From Moorella sp. E308F (lineage in GTDB: Bacteria; Bacillota; DSM-521; Neomoorellales; Neomoorellaceae): a stretch of DNA of 64,000 nt. The position numbers and the translations under genes were made by a program. The notes below the pieces were generated by a model. It ran no database searches. It worked only from the letters and a program-made list of their open reading frames with translations, and was not told where the DNA came from. Below are positions 9,214 through 17,852 of this stretch, piece after piece; positions within the stretch are counted from its first letter, which is position 1, and every line of letters starts with the position of its first letter. Location of the stretch: contig NZ_BJKN01000002.1 of NCBI RefSeq assembly GCF_006538365.1, positions 1,147,501 through 1,211,500 on the forward strand. The letters are read 5' to 3'.

Positions 9214-9247
9214 CACCTCTCCGGCTGGCCAGCCAGCCGGAGAGGTG
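9214..9247. other. Strong 15-bp hairpin between LarA-like gene and benE
   Basis: CACCTCTCCGGCTGG, a 4-base loop and its perfect complement. The T-run follows on the plus strand only, so for the minus-strand operon this is not a classical terminator. It may stabilise or process the mRNA between the enzyme genes and the permease gene. Confidence 0.7.
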
Positions 9248-9272
9248 TTTTTCTTTTACCTTTTTTGCTTTT

Positions 9273-10718
9273 TTAGCTTACGGCTTTTCTGAGCACGCTC
9301 ATGTCTACGCCCCGCTGGCGCAGCCATTTAGGCAAGAGCTCATTCTCTACCCTTTCGCTGACAGCCGGCGCTTTCTTGAGCAGCAGCTCAGCCATGGGCT
9401 CGCTGACGTTGATACCGCCCATGGCGCCGTCAAAGATGATGACCTTGCGGGTACCGGTAGTCTTATAGGCAAACTCCATGGCCGCTTCCGTTGTTTCGGC
9501 CACTACTGCATGCTTCATATAGGTCAGGTTCTGGGGATCGCGGTTGAAGAGGTCCGCCTGCTCCTGGCCCACTACCACCGTGGGGATGTGCTCACTGAAG
9601 AAGGCACTGGGATAACCCGTCCAGGCGTAGTTGTGGACGCACATCTTGATGGCCGGGTTCACCGGTGGTATATCCTCCAAAAGCGGCCTCCCCGCCTTGC
9701 CGTAGAAAGCCTCCGTGTACCAGGTATAGGCCGGCAGGGGCATATCAAGGTCATACAGGTCGGTGTTGGCTCCCGCAAAGTTGGCGTATATCACCCCCGC
9801 TGAGAAGACATACACCACCGGGCAGGGGAAGTCCAGCGCGGCGATGCACTCGTCGATCTCGCCGAAGAGGGTCATCATCTTGCCGTAGTAACGGCAGCCG
9901 ATCTGGGTCACCCGGTCGTTCAGGGCATAGAGGTCGCTGTCGGCGTCGACGCCGATGATGCCGTTGGGCGCCACCGTCAGGAAGGAAGCAAAGGCAAATT
10001 TCTTCTGGACAAAGGGCGAGTCAAAGATGGCCCTGGCCGTAAAGTTGGCCGCCCGCGGCCCCAGGTTCTGGTGATAGGTGGACCGGGTTTCAATGCGGGC
10101 GTAGGACATGCCGAAGGGCTTTACGGCCCGGTCTACCTGGCGGTGGAAGTGGACCTCGCGGACATCGCTGTTATGGGCATGGACAATCCAGTCAGCGTCG
10201 TAAATCTTGCGGATGCCATACAACGTGCCGATTTCGGTTTCAATGGGTATCCCCTGGTCTATGGGAGCCACGCCGATGGCCTTGCCGTCAAAGTGTTTAT
10301 CCAGGCCGTAGCGCTTGATATACTCTTCCGTCTCCCGGAAGCGCAGGCCCACTCCGGCCCTAAGGCGGATATTCTTACACCCCGTCCGGGCTTCGATGAC
10401 GTCTTTTATTGTCTTTAACATTTCTGCATAGGGTTCGCCGCCTAAAAGGGTAAAGCCGTGGTGGGAAGCCAGGATATTAACCGAGTGTTCCGGCTTGATC
10501 TTGCTCATATCGATTTTTTGTAAGGCTTCCTCCGTAGCTTTACGGACGGCAGCGACCCCCCCTTCACCTGGATAAATTACTTCCGGCAGGTCGGGGAAAA
10601 GCTCTTTGAGCAGTACAGAGGTCATTCCCGGTAATTCGCAGACCCTGGTTTTAACTAACGCTGGGTCAATACCATACTGGGACTGCCTGGGTGGTATAGG
10701 TTTAATGGGAGGTCGCAT
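9273..10718 (-). CDS. Distant LarA-like (lactate racemase N-terminal domain) protein
   Basis: 481-aa protein I recognise only weakly. The N-terminal third has a layout like LarA/DUF2088 proteins: an ILASHHGFTLLGG strand-loop, a helix that leads into IRLRAGVGLRFRETEEY (compare the GTHR.mteeE region of LarA), then GVAPIDQGIPIETEIGTLYG and IVHAHNSDVREVHFHR, a histidine-rich stretch where LarA has its nickel-pincer contacts. Exact LarA catalytic residues are not conserved, so chemistry may differ. Its ATG overlaps the ferredoxin stop (TGATG), which implies translational coupling and probably a physical partnership with that iron-sulfur protein. It could be an isomerase or racemase feeding the aldolase pathway; this is inference. 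Confidence 0.5.
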   Translation of the reverse strand: MRPPIKPIPPRQSQYGIDPALVKTRVCELPGMTSVLLKELFPDLPEVIYPGEGGVAAVRKATEEALQKIDMSKIKPEHSVNILASHHGFTLLGGEPYAEMLKTIKDVIEARTGCKNIRLRAGVGLRFRETEEYIKRYGLDKHFDGKAIGVAPIDQGIPIETEIGTLYGIRKIYDADWIVHAHNSDVREVHFHRQVDRAVKPFGMSYARIETRSTYHQNLGPRAANFTARAIFDSPFVQKKFAFASFLTVAPNGIIGVDADSDLYALNDRVTQIGCRYYGKMMTLFGEIDECIAALDFPCPVVYVFSAGVIYANFAGANTDLYDLDMPLPAYTWYTEAFYGKAGRPLLEDIPPVNPAIKMCVHNYAWTGYPSAFFSEHIPTVVVGQEQADLFNRDPQNLTYMKHAVVAETTEAAMEFAYKTTGTRKVIIFDGAMGGINVSEPMAELLLKKAPAVSERVENELLPKWLRQRGVDMSVLRKAVS

Positions 10719-11338
10719 CAGGAATCCCTCCTTATCTGTACAGGCGCTGCCGCTACCCGGTCCAAGAGTTTGATGTCTTCGTCAAAGTAAAAACCGCGGG
10801 TAGCGTATTTGCGCTTGACTTCCTCTGGTATCTCCCACACTGTTACCGTCCGGCCGTACCACTGCCACCCGTCTTTGGGCGGCTCAGGTTTGATGCCAGC
10901 CGCTTCCAGGAGACGCAGGATGGGCTGGATACATTCTACCTTGCAGCCGGTACGGGCTCCCGTGAGGAAGGAAACCTCTTCCGGGGACCTCGCCCCTTGC
11001 AGGATAGCGGCGGCTACTTCTTCCGCCCGGGTGGCGGTGCAGTAGCAGATGATCTGCTCCGGGTTCAGTTTGGCGCGCCGGCAGAGTTCTTCTATCCGGC
11101 CGTAGTCGACAGCACTGACGTCGACTTTGACCACTATCGGCTGCTCCCGTTTCACCATGGTAATGGCATAGTCCGGGCAGCGCTGCTCGCAGGCGGCACA
11201 GCCCCGGCAACGCTCTGTATCTACCACAGCTTTCTTGTTTTCTACTTTGATGGCCAGTACGGGGCAGACCTTCTCGCAGGTTTTACAGCCCCGGCACTTG
11301 CCGGCATCCACTTCAGCCAGCAAATTGACTACCTTCAA
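10718..11338 (-). CDS. Ferredoxin with two [4Fe-4S] motifs and a BFD-like [2Fe-2S] domain
   Basis: 206-aa iron-sulfur protein. Residues C15-C18-C21-C25P and C44-C47-C50-C54P form two ferredoxin clusters. A second domain has C98-Y-C100 and C132-x3-C136, the spacing of bacterioferritin-associated ferredoxin (BFD) [2Fe-2S] domains. A C-terminal tail of about 65 residues is unassigned. It overlaps the LarA-like gene and follows the aldolase gene by 3 bp. In an anaerobe it probably carries electrons to or from the neighbouring enzyme. A role as redox subunit is inferred from architecture and coupling only. Confidence 0.8.
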   Translation of the reverse strand: MKVVNLLAEVDAGKCRGCKTCEKVCPVLAIKVENKKAVVDTERCRGCAACEQRCPDYAITMVKREQPIVVKVDVSAVDYGRIEELCRRAKLNPEQIICYCTATRAEEVAAAILQGARSPEEVSFLTGARTGCKVECIQPILRLLEAAGIKPEPPKDGWQWYGRTVTVWEIPEEVKRKYATRGFYFDEDIKLLDRVAAAPVQIRRDS

Positions 11339-11341
11339 AGC

Positions 11342-12361
11342 TTAAGCCCCTCCTCTCTTTTGTGCCAACTGGTACGCTACATCAACAATCATATCTTCCT
11401 GCCCGCCGACCATCCGCCTCCTTCCCAGTTCTACAAGGATGTCCCGGGGATCGAGGTTAAATTTCTCGGCCGCCCGGTAGGTGTGCAAGAGGAAACTGGA
11501 GTAAACACCGGCATAGCCCAGCATCAGAGGTGCGTTACGCACCACCTGGGGCCGGTGCATGATGGGCTCAACGATATCTTCAGCTACATCCATAATCTTG
11601 TAGAAATCAATACCCGTCTGGTAACCGGCCTTATCCAGGACGCCCACCAGGGCTTCCGTCTGGGCATTGCCTGCCCCTGCGCCTAAGCCCCGGCAAGTAC
11701 CATCCAGGAAAGTGGCTCCAGCTTCCACAGCAGCTAAGGCATTGGCCGTAGCCAACGTAAGGTTGTTGTGAGCATGGAAACCCACAGGCACCTTTACTGC
11801 TTCCACCACCGCGCCGACACGGGCTTTAACATCCTCCGGCAGCATGGCCCCGGCCGAGTCGGCGATATTAATATAGTCGGCCCCGTAAGATTCAAAGAGT
11901 TTGGCCTGCTCGACCACCTTTTCCGGGGGCACCATGTGGGCCATCATCAAAAAGCCTACGGCCATCATGCCCATTTTTTTGGCGATGCTAATATGCTGTT
12001 CGCCGATATCGGCTTCCGTAACATGGGTGGCTACCCGTACAACTTTAGCACCGCAATCAGCCGCCATCTTCAGGTCCTCGACGGTGCCGATACCGGGCAG
12101 CAAAAGGACGGTTAATTTCCCTTTCTTGATAGCCCCGCTGGCGGCTTTGAGCAGTTCTTCTTCACTTACTGCCGACCAGCCGTAGTTAAAGGAGGAACCG
12201 GCCAGGCCGTCACCATGGGAAACTTCAATATATTCCACGCCGGCCGCGTCCAAACCCGCGGCAATGGCGGCTACCTGTTCGGCCGTGAACTGGTGGCTGA
12301 CGGCATGGCTACCGTCCCGCAAGGTTGTATCGACCAGGTGGATGAATTTGGAGTTTTTCAT
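11342..12361 (-). CDS. mhpE: 4-hydroxy-2-oxovalerate aldolase
   Basis: Cleaves 4-hydroxy-2-oxovalerate to pyruvate and acetaldehyde. 339 aa, the usual DmpG/MhpE length. The HMGL-like TIM barrel starts with [16 protein letters not shown] (substrate/metal-binding R-D), and the second metal motif is [11 protein letters not shown]. Its ATG overlaps the TGA of the acetaldehyde dehydrogenase gene (ATGA). DmpG and DmpF proteins form a channeling complex, which fits this coupling. A DmpG-type C-terminal communication domain is present. Confidence 0.93.
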   Translation of the reverse strand: MKNSKFIHLVDTTLRDGSHAVSHQFTAEQVAAIAAGLDAAGVEYIEVSHGDGLAGSSFNYGWSAVSEEELLKAASGAIKKGKLTVLLLPGIGTVEDLKMAADCGAKVVRVATHVTEADIGEQHISIAKKMGMMAVGFLMMAHMVPPEKVVEQAKLFESYGADYINIADSAGAMLPEDVKARVGAVVEAVKVPVGFHAHNNLTLATANALAAVEAGATFLDGTCRGLGAGAGNAQTEALVGVLDKAGYQTGIDFYKIMDVAEDIVEPIMHRPQVVRNAPLMLGYAGVYSSFLLHTYRAAEKFNLDPRDILVELGRRRMVGGQEDMIVDVAYQLAQKRGGA

Positions 12362-13233
12362 GCTGCCACCTCCCCTGCCAGAATCTTTTGGGCGAGTTTT
12401 TCAGCTACTGCTACTGCAGCCGAGGTGATGATGTCCAGGTTCCCGGAATACTTGGGCAAGAAATCGCCGGCCCCTTCCACCTGGACAATGGCCGTTACTT
12501 TATTTCCATCTAACAAAGGTGGCACCCGAAGCTGATAGCCTGGTACGTAGCTCTGAATTTCCTTCACCATGGCTTCTACCGAGGCCCGGATGGCCTGCTC
12601 GTCTGGTTTTTCTACCTCTACGTAAATGGTGTTGGTCATCATAATGGGTGGTTCGGCGGGGTTCAGGATGATAATGGCTTTGCTTTTTTGAGCTCCACCG
12701 ACAACCCTCAGGGCTCTTGCTGTCGTTTGGGTAAATTCGTCGATATTCTGGCGCGTGCCCGGTCCAGCGCTTTTGGAGGAAATGCAGGCCACAATTTCGG
12801 CGTACCTGGCACCAGCCACCCGGTTGATGGCATAGACGATGGGCACCGTGGCCTGGCCGCCGCAGGTTACCATGTTAAGATTGGGTTCGGCCTTGACCTG
12901 GTCCAGGTTGACACAGGGCACGACATAAGGGCCGACGGCGGCCGGCGTCAGATCGATGGCGATTTTACCGGCCTCTTTTAAAAGCGGGGCGTGCTGCAGG
13001 TGGGGTTTGGCCCCGGTGGCGTCGAAGACGATTTTGATGTCCTCTTCAGCCAGGACGGCATTGATACCTTCGATAGAGGTTTTGATACCCATGTTCCTGG
13101 CCCTTTTGATGCCTTCCGACTCGACAATGCCAGCCATGAGAGCCATCTCTAAATGCTGGCTGCGCAGGATCTTGTACATCAGGTCGGAACCGATATTCCC
13201 CGGGCCGATGACGGCCACTTTTACCTTTTTCAC
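12358..13233 (-). CDS. mhpF: Acylating acetaldehyde dehydrogenase
   Basis: Converts acetaldehyde, CoA and NAD+ to acetyl-CoA. 291 aa from a GTG start (product [15 protein letters not shown]) placed eight bases after AAAGGGG; an in-frame start 14 codons earlier has a poorer ribosome site. NAD-binding GPGNIG near the N terminus and the catalytic cysteine in [11 protein letters not shown] are visible. Short MhpF/DmpF type, not the AdhE type. Together with the aldolase it yields pyruvate plus acetyl-CoA, both directly usable by an acetogen. Confidence 0.93.
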   Translation of the reverse strand: MKKVKVAVIGPGNIGSDLMYKILRSQHLEMALMAGIVESEGIKRARNMGIKTSIEGINAVLAEEDIKIVFDATGAKPHLQHAPLLKEAGKIAIDLTPAAVGPYVVPCVNLDQVKAEPNLNMVTCGGQATVPIVYAINRVAGARYAEIVACISSKSAGPGTRQNIDEFTQTTARALRVVGGAQKSKAIIILNPAEPPIMMTNTIYVEVEKPDEQAIRASVEAMVKEIQSYVPGYQLRVPPLLDGNKVTAIVQVEGAGDFLPKYSGNLDIITSAAVAVAEKLAQKILAGEVAA

Positions 13234-13301
13234 ACTCACATCCCCTTTAATTTGAATTGGTTTTCGTTCGCTCACTCCAAACCAAAGTCATTTGATTTTT
13301 G

Positions 13302-14075
13302 TTAAATAAACTTCAGGCTCAGGCTGCCCAGGCCGTGGAAGGACACGGTGAAAACATCGCCGGCGCTGGCGTTTTCGGCTGCCGTGACGGCGCCGGAAAG
13401 GATGATTTCGCCGGCCTCCAGGGCGATGTCAAAGGCGGCCAGTTTATTGGCCAGCCAGGCCACGGCTGCCGCCGGGTGTCCCCAGACAGCGGCACCGGCG
13501 CCGCTGCTGACCACTTCGCCGTTCTTCTCCAGCACCATGCCGATGAGGCGCAGGTCCAGGTCTTTGATGGGCACCATGCGGCTGCCCAGGACCAGGCGGG
13601 CGCTGGAAGCGTTGTCGGCAATGGTATCCGGCAGCTTGATCTTCCAGTCGCGGATGCGGCTGTCGACAATCTCAAAGGCAGGCATGATGCCTTCCGTGGC
13701 CCGGAAGACGTCGGCAATGGTTACCCCCGGGCCTTTGAGGGTGTCCTTTAAGATAAAGGCCAGTTCACCCTCCACCCGTGGTAAAAGGAGTTCATCTCGC
13801 CGGCAGGGTTCGCCCTCGAGTAGCAGCATGTTGTCCAGCAGGTGGCCATAATCGGGTTCGTTTACCCCCAGGAGCTGTTGCATGGCCCTGCTCGTCAGGC
13901 CGATCTTTTTACCAATGACCTTGTTTCCCCGGGCTTTCTTTATCCCTATGCCGGCCAGCTGGATGCGGTAGGCATCTTCTACCGTTAAATCGGGATAAGT
14001 GCTGGTCAAGGGTTCGATTGGGTTACAGCTGGCTTCTGCTGCCAGGAGTTCAGCAGCAATGGCCTGGTAATCCAT
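13302..14075 (-). CDS. 2-oxopent-4-enoate hydratase / 4-oxalocrotonate decarboxylase family enzyme
   Basis: 257-aa member of the fumarylacetoacetase superfamily (MhpD/DmpE/DmpH). Seen: GKKIGLTSRAMQQLLGVNEPDYG, EGELAFILKD with the metal-binding E-x-E pattern, and the GAAVWGHPAAAVAWLANKLA segment. Hydratase and decarboxylase members cannot be separated reliably by eye. Either would deliver 4-hydroxy-2-oxovalerate or its precursor to the next two enzymes. Start ATG with GGAGG upstream lies inside the end of the MoCF gene (26-bp overlap). Confidence 0.85.
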   Translation of the reverse strand: MDYQAIAAELLAAEASCNPIEPLTSTYPDLTVEDAYRIQLAGIGIKKARGNKVIGKKIGLTSRAMQQLLGVNEPDYGHLLDNMLLLEGEPCRRDELLLPRVEGELAFILKDTLKGPGVTIADVFRATEGIMPAFEIVDSRIRDWKIKLPDTIADNASSARLVLGSRMVPIKDLDLRLIGMVLEKNGEVVSSGAGAAVWGHPAAAVAWLANKLAAFDIALEAGEIILSGAVTAAENASAGDVFTVSFHGLGSLSLKFI

Positions 14076-14970
14076 GTTCGTGGCCTCCTTCTTTCATTAC
14101 ACTGCGCCAGCGTTCCCGCAATGCGCTGGCTATATATTCTGCCAGGTCGTCTTTTCCCAGCCCCTGCTCCAGTCCGGCAAGCAGCCGGTCACAGCCCAGC
14201 CTGGCTTCTTCGTGGGGACCGGGCAGGGCTGCCAGGTAGGCCAGGCCTACCCTGCCTACGGCAATGCGTACACCTTCTTTATGGTGACGGTGGTAATCAG
14301 GCTTAAACTTCAGGATCCAGGGGGTACAGGCCTCCGGGTCCAGGCGTAAGATGGCTTCAATGCTGAAATCCTTGTCCTCGGCCCCGACGCCTCCGGTGGT
14401 GATTAGCAATCCATAACCTTCTTCCAGGGCCCCTTCCAGGCGGTTGGCCGCCGCTATGGCGTCATCCTCCAGGATGCCGCCGAACTTTGCCTGGTAGCCT
14501 GCTTTTTCCAGGGCCGTTATAATATAAGGTGAATTGGTGTCTTTGATCTTCCCCGCTATAACTTCGGCTCCCGAAGCAAAAACCATGGCCCGCCGGGCGA
14601 CAGCCTGGCTGATATCCCGGGCCAGGGTGACCGTTTCTTTCAATACCCGGGCGGCTTCTCCCGGCTCCAGGGCAATTAAGCCTAAGACTCCTTCCGAGTG
14701 GACAGCGGCTTCCGGTCTTAAAGTTACCCCCGGTAATTCCGCCAGGCGCTGTAAGATTTCCTTCTCCTTGCCGGCTACTGCTTCCGCCCGTACCCTGCGC
14801 CGCAGGATATCAAAGGCCACCAGGCCCGGCCGCACGTCCACCACCATCACGTCTTGCGCGGCCAGTTCCAGAGCGGCGGCTGCTGCCGCGGCAACCTGGC
14901 CCAGGTCGGCGTCGGTTAGTTCAATGTTATCGATCCAGAAGGTCGTTTTCTCCAGCAGGTCCCATTCCAC
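14050..14970 (-). CDS. MoCF-domain (molybdopterin-binding/CinA-like) protein
   Basis: 306 aa from GTG with GGGGGGATAA upstream. The C-terminal half has the MoaB/Mog/CinA signature: ASGAEVIAGKIKDTNSPYI, a LEDDAIAA loop and ITTGGVGAEDKDFS. The N-terminal 150 residues are not recognised. Such domains bind molybdopterin or a nucleotide. Its place between a QPRTase-like gene and the hydratase gene, with overlaps, suggests a cofactor or maturation function for this pathway rather than general Moco synthesis. A separate mob/moe set exists at 53.3-55.8 kb. Confidence 0.75.
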   Translation of the reverse strand: MEWDLLEKTTFWIDNIELTDADLGQVAAAAAAALELAAQDVMVVDVRPGLVAFDILRRRVRAEAVAGKEKEILQRLAELPGVTLRPEAAVHSEGVLGLIALEPGEAARVLKETVTLARDISQAVARRAMVFASGAEVIAGKIKDTNSPYIITALEKAGYQAKFGGILEDDAIAAANRLEGALEEGYGLLITTGGVGAEDKDFSIEAILRLDPEACTPWILKFKPDYHRHHKEGVRIAVGRVGLAYLAALPGPHEEARLGCDRLLAGLEQGLGKDDLAEYIASALRERWRSVMKEGGHEHGLPGHCC

Positions 14971-15084
14971 GGGTTATCCCCCCTTTCTTTTGATATCTGA
15001 TCCGGCCCTCTTGCCATATGATAGAAACAGTCTGGTGTATAATTTGCTTGAGTTGGAATGTACAGGAAAATGTAATCCTTCCGT

Positions 15085-15891
15085 TTATAGCGAAATCCCT
15101 TCCACATCCAGGCTTAAATCTAGCAGGGGTGCGTCGATAATGGCCCGGCCGACATCGACGATGTCCGCCCCTGCGTCTATTACCTCCTCAAGGCCTGCCG
15201 GCGTAACGCCGCCGGCGAAGGCGAGTTTTACTTTTTCCCGCCAGCCTCCTTGCTGCGCTGCCGTTACCACGTTTGCCAGGTCCTTCAAATGGCCGGTGTC
15301 TACCATGATAATTCCTGCCCCGGCCTTTACCGCCGCCTCCGCTTCAGCGGCTATGGGCCGGCCTTCCCCGCGGATTTGTACGACGATCACCCGCTCCGGG
15401 TCATAGGCTCGCGCCCGGTCCACCGCCGGCTCGACGCCTCCCAGGAGGCGGACGTAATTTTTATCCAGGTAGATAAAGGGGCGTTCGGTAATGCGGATAC
15501 CGGCACCTCCGGTGGCGATGGCCTGGCGCAGCTCGCCCCTTATTTCCGGAGCTACCTTTTTCCAGGCACCGCAAACGACTTTTATCCGCTCCCCGGCCTG
15601 CCGGACAAAACCGGCCGCCGCCGTGGCCACCCCGGAAGGCTTACCAACAACTCCCAGGAGCATTTCTTCCGCCCGGATAATGGCCGTGGCCTCGCCCCTA
15701 CCCCGGAAAAGGCAACTGCCAGGCTCCAAAGCATACCCTTCGGGGGCCGACCAGGTTACTTCCAGCCCCAGCTCACCTGCCAGTTGTTTTAACCTGGCCG
15801 CCCCGGAGAATATTCCCCTTTCCCGGGCGGTGATGGCAAAGGTCAGGGTATGCCCTGCCAGGGGGGCAAAGAGAAACTCCCTAAGTTCCAC
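15085..15891 (-). CDS. Divergent quinolinate phosphoribosyltransferase-like (NadC/ModD family) protein
   Basis: 268 aa from GTG at 15891 (AGGA upstream). The type II PRTase architecture is clear: N-terminal domain with FRGRGEATAIIRAEEMLLG, then an alpha/beta barrel ending in KLAFAGGVTPAGLEEVIDAGADIVDVG. The canonical TRKTxPGLR motif reads AWKKVAPEIRG and the KDNH motif region reads YLDKNYVRLLGG, so quinolinate chemistry is doubtful. Its 5' end overlaps the IclR gene by about 11 bp. A role in making or recycling a pyridine-type nucleotide for this pathway is possible but unproven. Confidence 0.75.
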   Translation of the reverse strand: MELREFLFAPLAGHTLTFAITARERGIFSGAARLKQLAGELGLEVTWSAPEGYALEPGSCLFRGRGEATAIIRAEEMLLGVVGKPSGVATAAAGFVRQAGERIKVVCGAWKKVAPEIRGELRQAIATGGAGIRITERPFIYLDKNYVRLLGGVEPAVDRARAYDPERVIVVQIRGEGRPIAAEAEAAVKAGAGIIMVDTGHLKDLANVVTAAQQGGWREKVKLAFAGGVTPAGLEEVIDAGADIVDVGRAIIDAPLLDLSLDVEGISL

Positions 15892-16705
15892 TAATATCAC
15901 TTCCTAAAGCAGGCCGGTATCCCAGCCCGGCCGATATCTCTGCTGCCGTCCGGGTGATCAGTTCTACGGCCAGCTGGAACTTCTCTCCCTCCAGCCTCGC
16001 TACCGGGCCGGCAACACTAATGGCAGCACATACTTTGCCGTTATGGTCCCTTATTGGCGCTGCAACGCAGCGCAGGCTGTCCATAATTTCCTCATTGTCT
16101 ACGGCATACCCTCTTGCCCGTATCTTTTCCAGTTCCGCCTCCAGCCGGCGCGGGTCGGTGATGGTTTGACGGGTATAGCGGGGTAGGCCTTTTGTGGCAA
16201 TGATGCGCTTCACTTCACTAGGTTGCAGGTAGGCCAGCAGTACTTTGCCCACGCCGGTGCAGTGGGCCGGCAGGCGCATCCCCACCTGGGAAACAATCCG
16301 CAGGGACTGCTGGCTTTCCCGCTTATCAATGTACAAGACTTCCCCCTTATCGAGGATCACCAGGTGGACTGTCTCCCCCAGTTCGTCTACCAGTTTCTGT
16401 ATATAGGGGCCGGCTACTTTGCGGACGTCCCAGTTATTGGCCACAATATTGCCGATTTCAAAAAGGTGCACTCCCAGACGGTAACGGCCGTCAAAGGGCG
16501 ACTGCTCCAGATAACCGAAATCCCGCAAGGTAGCCAGCAACCCATGCAGGGTGCTTTTCGGCAAATCCATGGCGCGGGCTATCTCTGCCAGGGACATATC
16601 CCGCTGGTTGGCGGCCAGCAGGTCAAGGATCATTAATGCCTTGGCTACCGAGCGAATCCGCGATGGATTATTTTGGTCCTTTATTGCCATTTTGCCAGCC
16701 CCCAT
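15881..16705 (-). CDS. IclR-family transcriptional regulator
   Basis: 274 aa: N-terminal winged helix (residues about 15-75, RSVAKALMILDLLAANQ, LPKSTLHGLLATLRDFGYL) and a C-terminal effector domain with LPAHCTGVGKVLLAYL and the VDNEEIMDSLRCVAAPI segment. IclR proteins often control aromatic-acid catabolism. It is the first gene of the cluster and overlaps the QPRTase-like gene, so it is probably the pathway regulator and autoregulated. A TTGTATACTAAATAC stretch with a good -10 lies just upstream. Confidence 0.9.
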   Translation of the reverse strand: MGAGKMAIKDQNNPSRIRSVAKALMILDLLAANQRDMSLAEIARAMDLPKSTLHGLLATLRDFGYLEQSPFDGRYRLGVHLFEIGNIVANNWDVRKVAGPYIQKLVDELGETVHLVILDKGEVLYIDKRESQQSLRIVSQVGMRLPAHCTGVGKVLLAYLQPSEVKRIIATKGLPRYTRQTITDPRRLEAELEKIRARGYAVDNEEIMDSLRCVAAPIRDHNGKVCAAISVAGPVARLEGEKFQLAVELITRTAAEISAGLGYRPALGSDISGT

Positions 16706-17001
16706 TCTATATAGCTGAACTAGATTTGATGTATTTAGTATACAATACTTTTCCGTCAGATACTACCCTTCTCAGGCTGGCAATGTTCGGCAATATCAAA
16801 CCCCATTCTGTATCTTACGTTAAAACAAATTCGCCATTAATTTTGGTATTCCTGCCGTACCATAGCCTCATTCATTCGGGATTATCGCAAATTTATTTAC
16901 CATAGCGAAAAAATCACGGTACATTCATACCGGGACTGGCATATCCTGGTGGTAATAAAGGGATAATATTTAGAGGACCGGCAAAAGGAGGTGCCCCGGC
17001 C

Positions 17002-17832
17002 GTGGATTTCCTGAGTATCATCTGGATCATCTTTTTGATATCGGCCTTTTTACCCATGTTGCACCAGCGGCGGATCGAAGCCGCCCGCCTGCATCTTATC
17101 CGGGCTTTTGAAAGAAAGAGGAATTCGCGCCTCATTACCCTCATTCATCGCCAGGAAGCCTTGAGTTTCCTGGGTATTCCCCTTACTCGCTACATCAATA
17201 TCGAAGATTCGGAGCAGCTCCTGCGGGCCATTCGTCTAACCCCCGAGGATATGCCCATTGACCTGGTCCTCCATACTCCCGGCGGCCTCGTCCTGGCAGC
17301 TGAGCAGATAGCCCACGCCATTTTAAAACACCCGGCCAGGGTAACCGTCTACGTTCCCCACTACGCCATGTCCGGCGGCACCCTCATCGCCCTGGCAGCC
17401 GATGAAATCGTCATGGACGAAAACGCCGTCCTGGGCCCCGTTGACCCCCAGCTGGGCGAGTACCCGGCGGCCTCAATTCTCAAGGTTATCGAGGAAAAAG
17501 ATAAAAACGAGATTGACGACCGCACCCTTATCCTGGGCGACATCGCCAGAAAAGCCATGGAGCAGGTGCGGGAAAGCCTGGTAGAACTCCTGGCTGAAAA
17601 AATGGAACGCCAGAAGGCCGAGGAACTGGCCACCATTTTAAGTGAAGGCCGCTGGACCCATGACTATCCCATCAGTGTTGAGCAGTTAATAAAAATGGGG
17701 CTGCCGGTGAAAACCGGTTTGCCCCGGGAAATATACCAGCTTATGGAACTCTATCCCCAGCCGGCCGGACGCCGGCCTTCGGTCCAGTACGTGCCCCTGC
17801 CCTACAGCCGCCGCGACGGGGGGCGGCGTTAA
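17002..17832 (+). CDS. Serine dehydrogenase proteinase (SDH) family, Clp-fold protease
   Basis: 276 aa from GTG with GGAGG 11 bases upstream. One N-terminal membrane helix (residues 4-20) is followed by a ClpP/crotonase-like domain. VLHTPGGLVLAAEQIA and the nucleophile region HYAMSGGTLIALAADEIVMDE (S124) match the SDH_sah family of membrane-anchored serine proteases. It stands alone between the IclR cluster and nadE, with convergent nadE 20 bp away. Substrate unknown; membrane protein quality control is a reasonable guess. Confidence 0.85.
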   Translation: MDFLSIIWIIFLISAFLPMLHQRRIEAARLHLIRAFERKRNSRLITLIHRQEALSFLGIPLTRYINIEDSEQLLRAIRLTPEDMPIDLVLHTPGGLVLAAEQIAHAILKHPARVTVYVPHYAMSGGTLIALAADEIVMDENAVLGPVDPQLGEYPAASILKVIEEKDKNEIDDRTLILGDIARKAMEQVRESLVELLAEKMERQKAEELATILSEGRWTHDYPISVEQLIKMGLPVKTGLPREIYQLMELYPQPAGRRPSVQYVPLPYSRRDGGRR

Positions 17833-17852
17833 TATCCGGGAGCACCGGCACC

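Noticed and set aside
9214..9247. Hairpin as transcription terminator of the catabolic operon
   Set aside because: The T-run is on the plus strand, while all genes here are on the minus strand; nothing is transcribed toward it on the plus strand.
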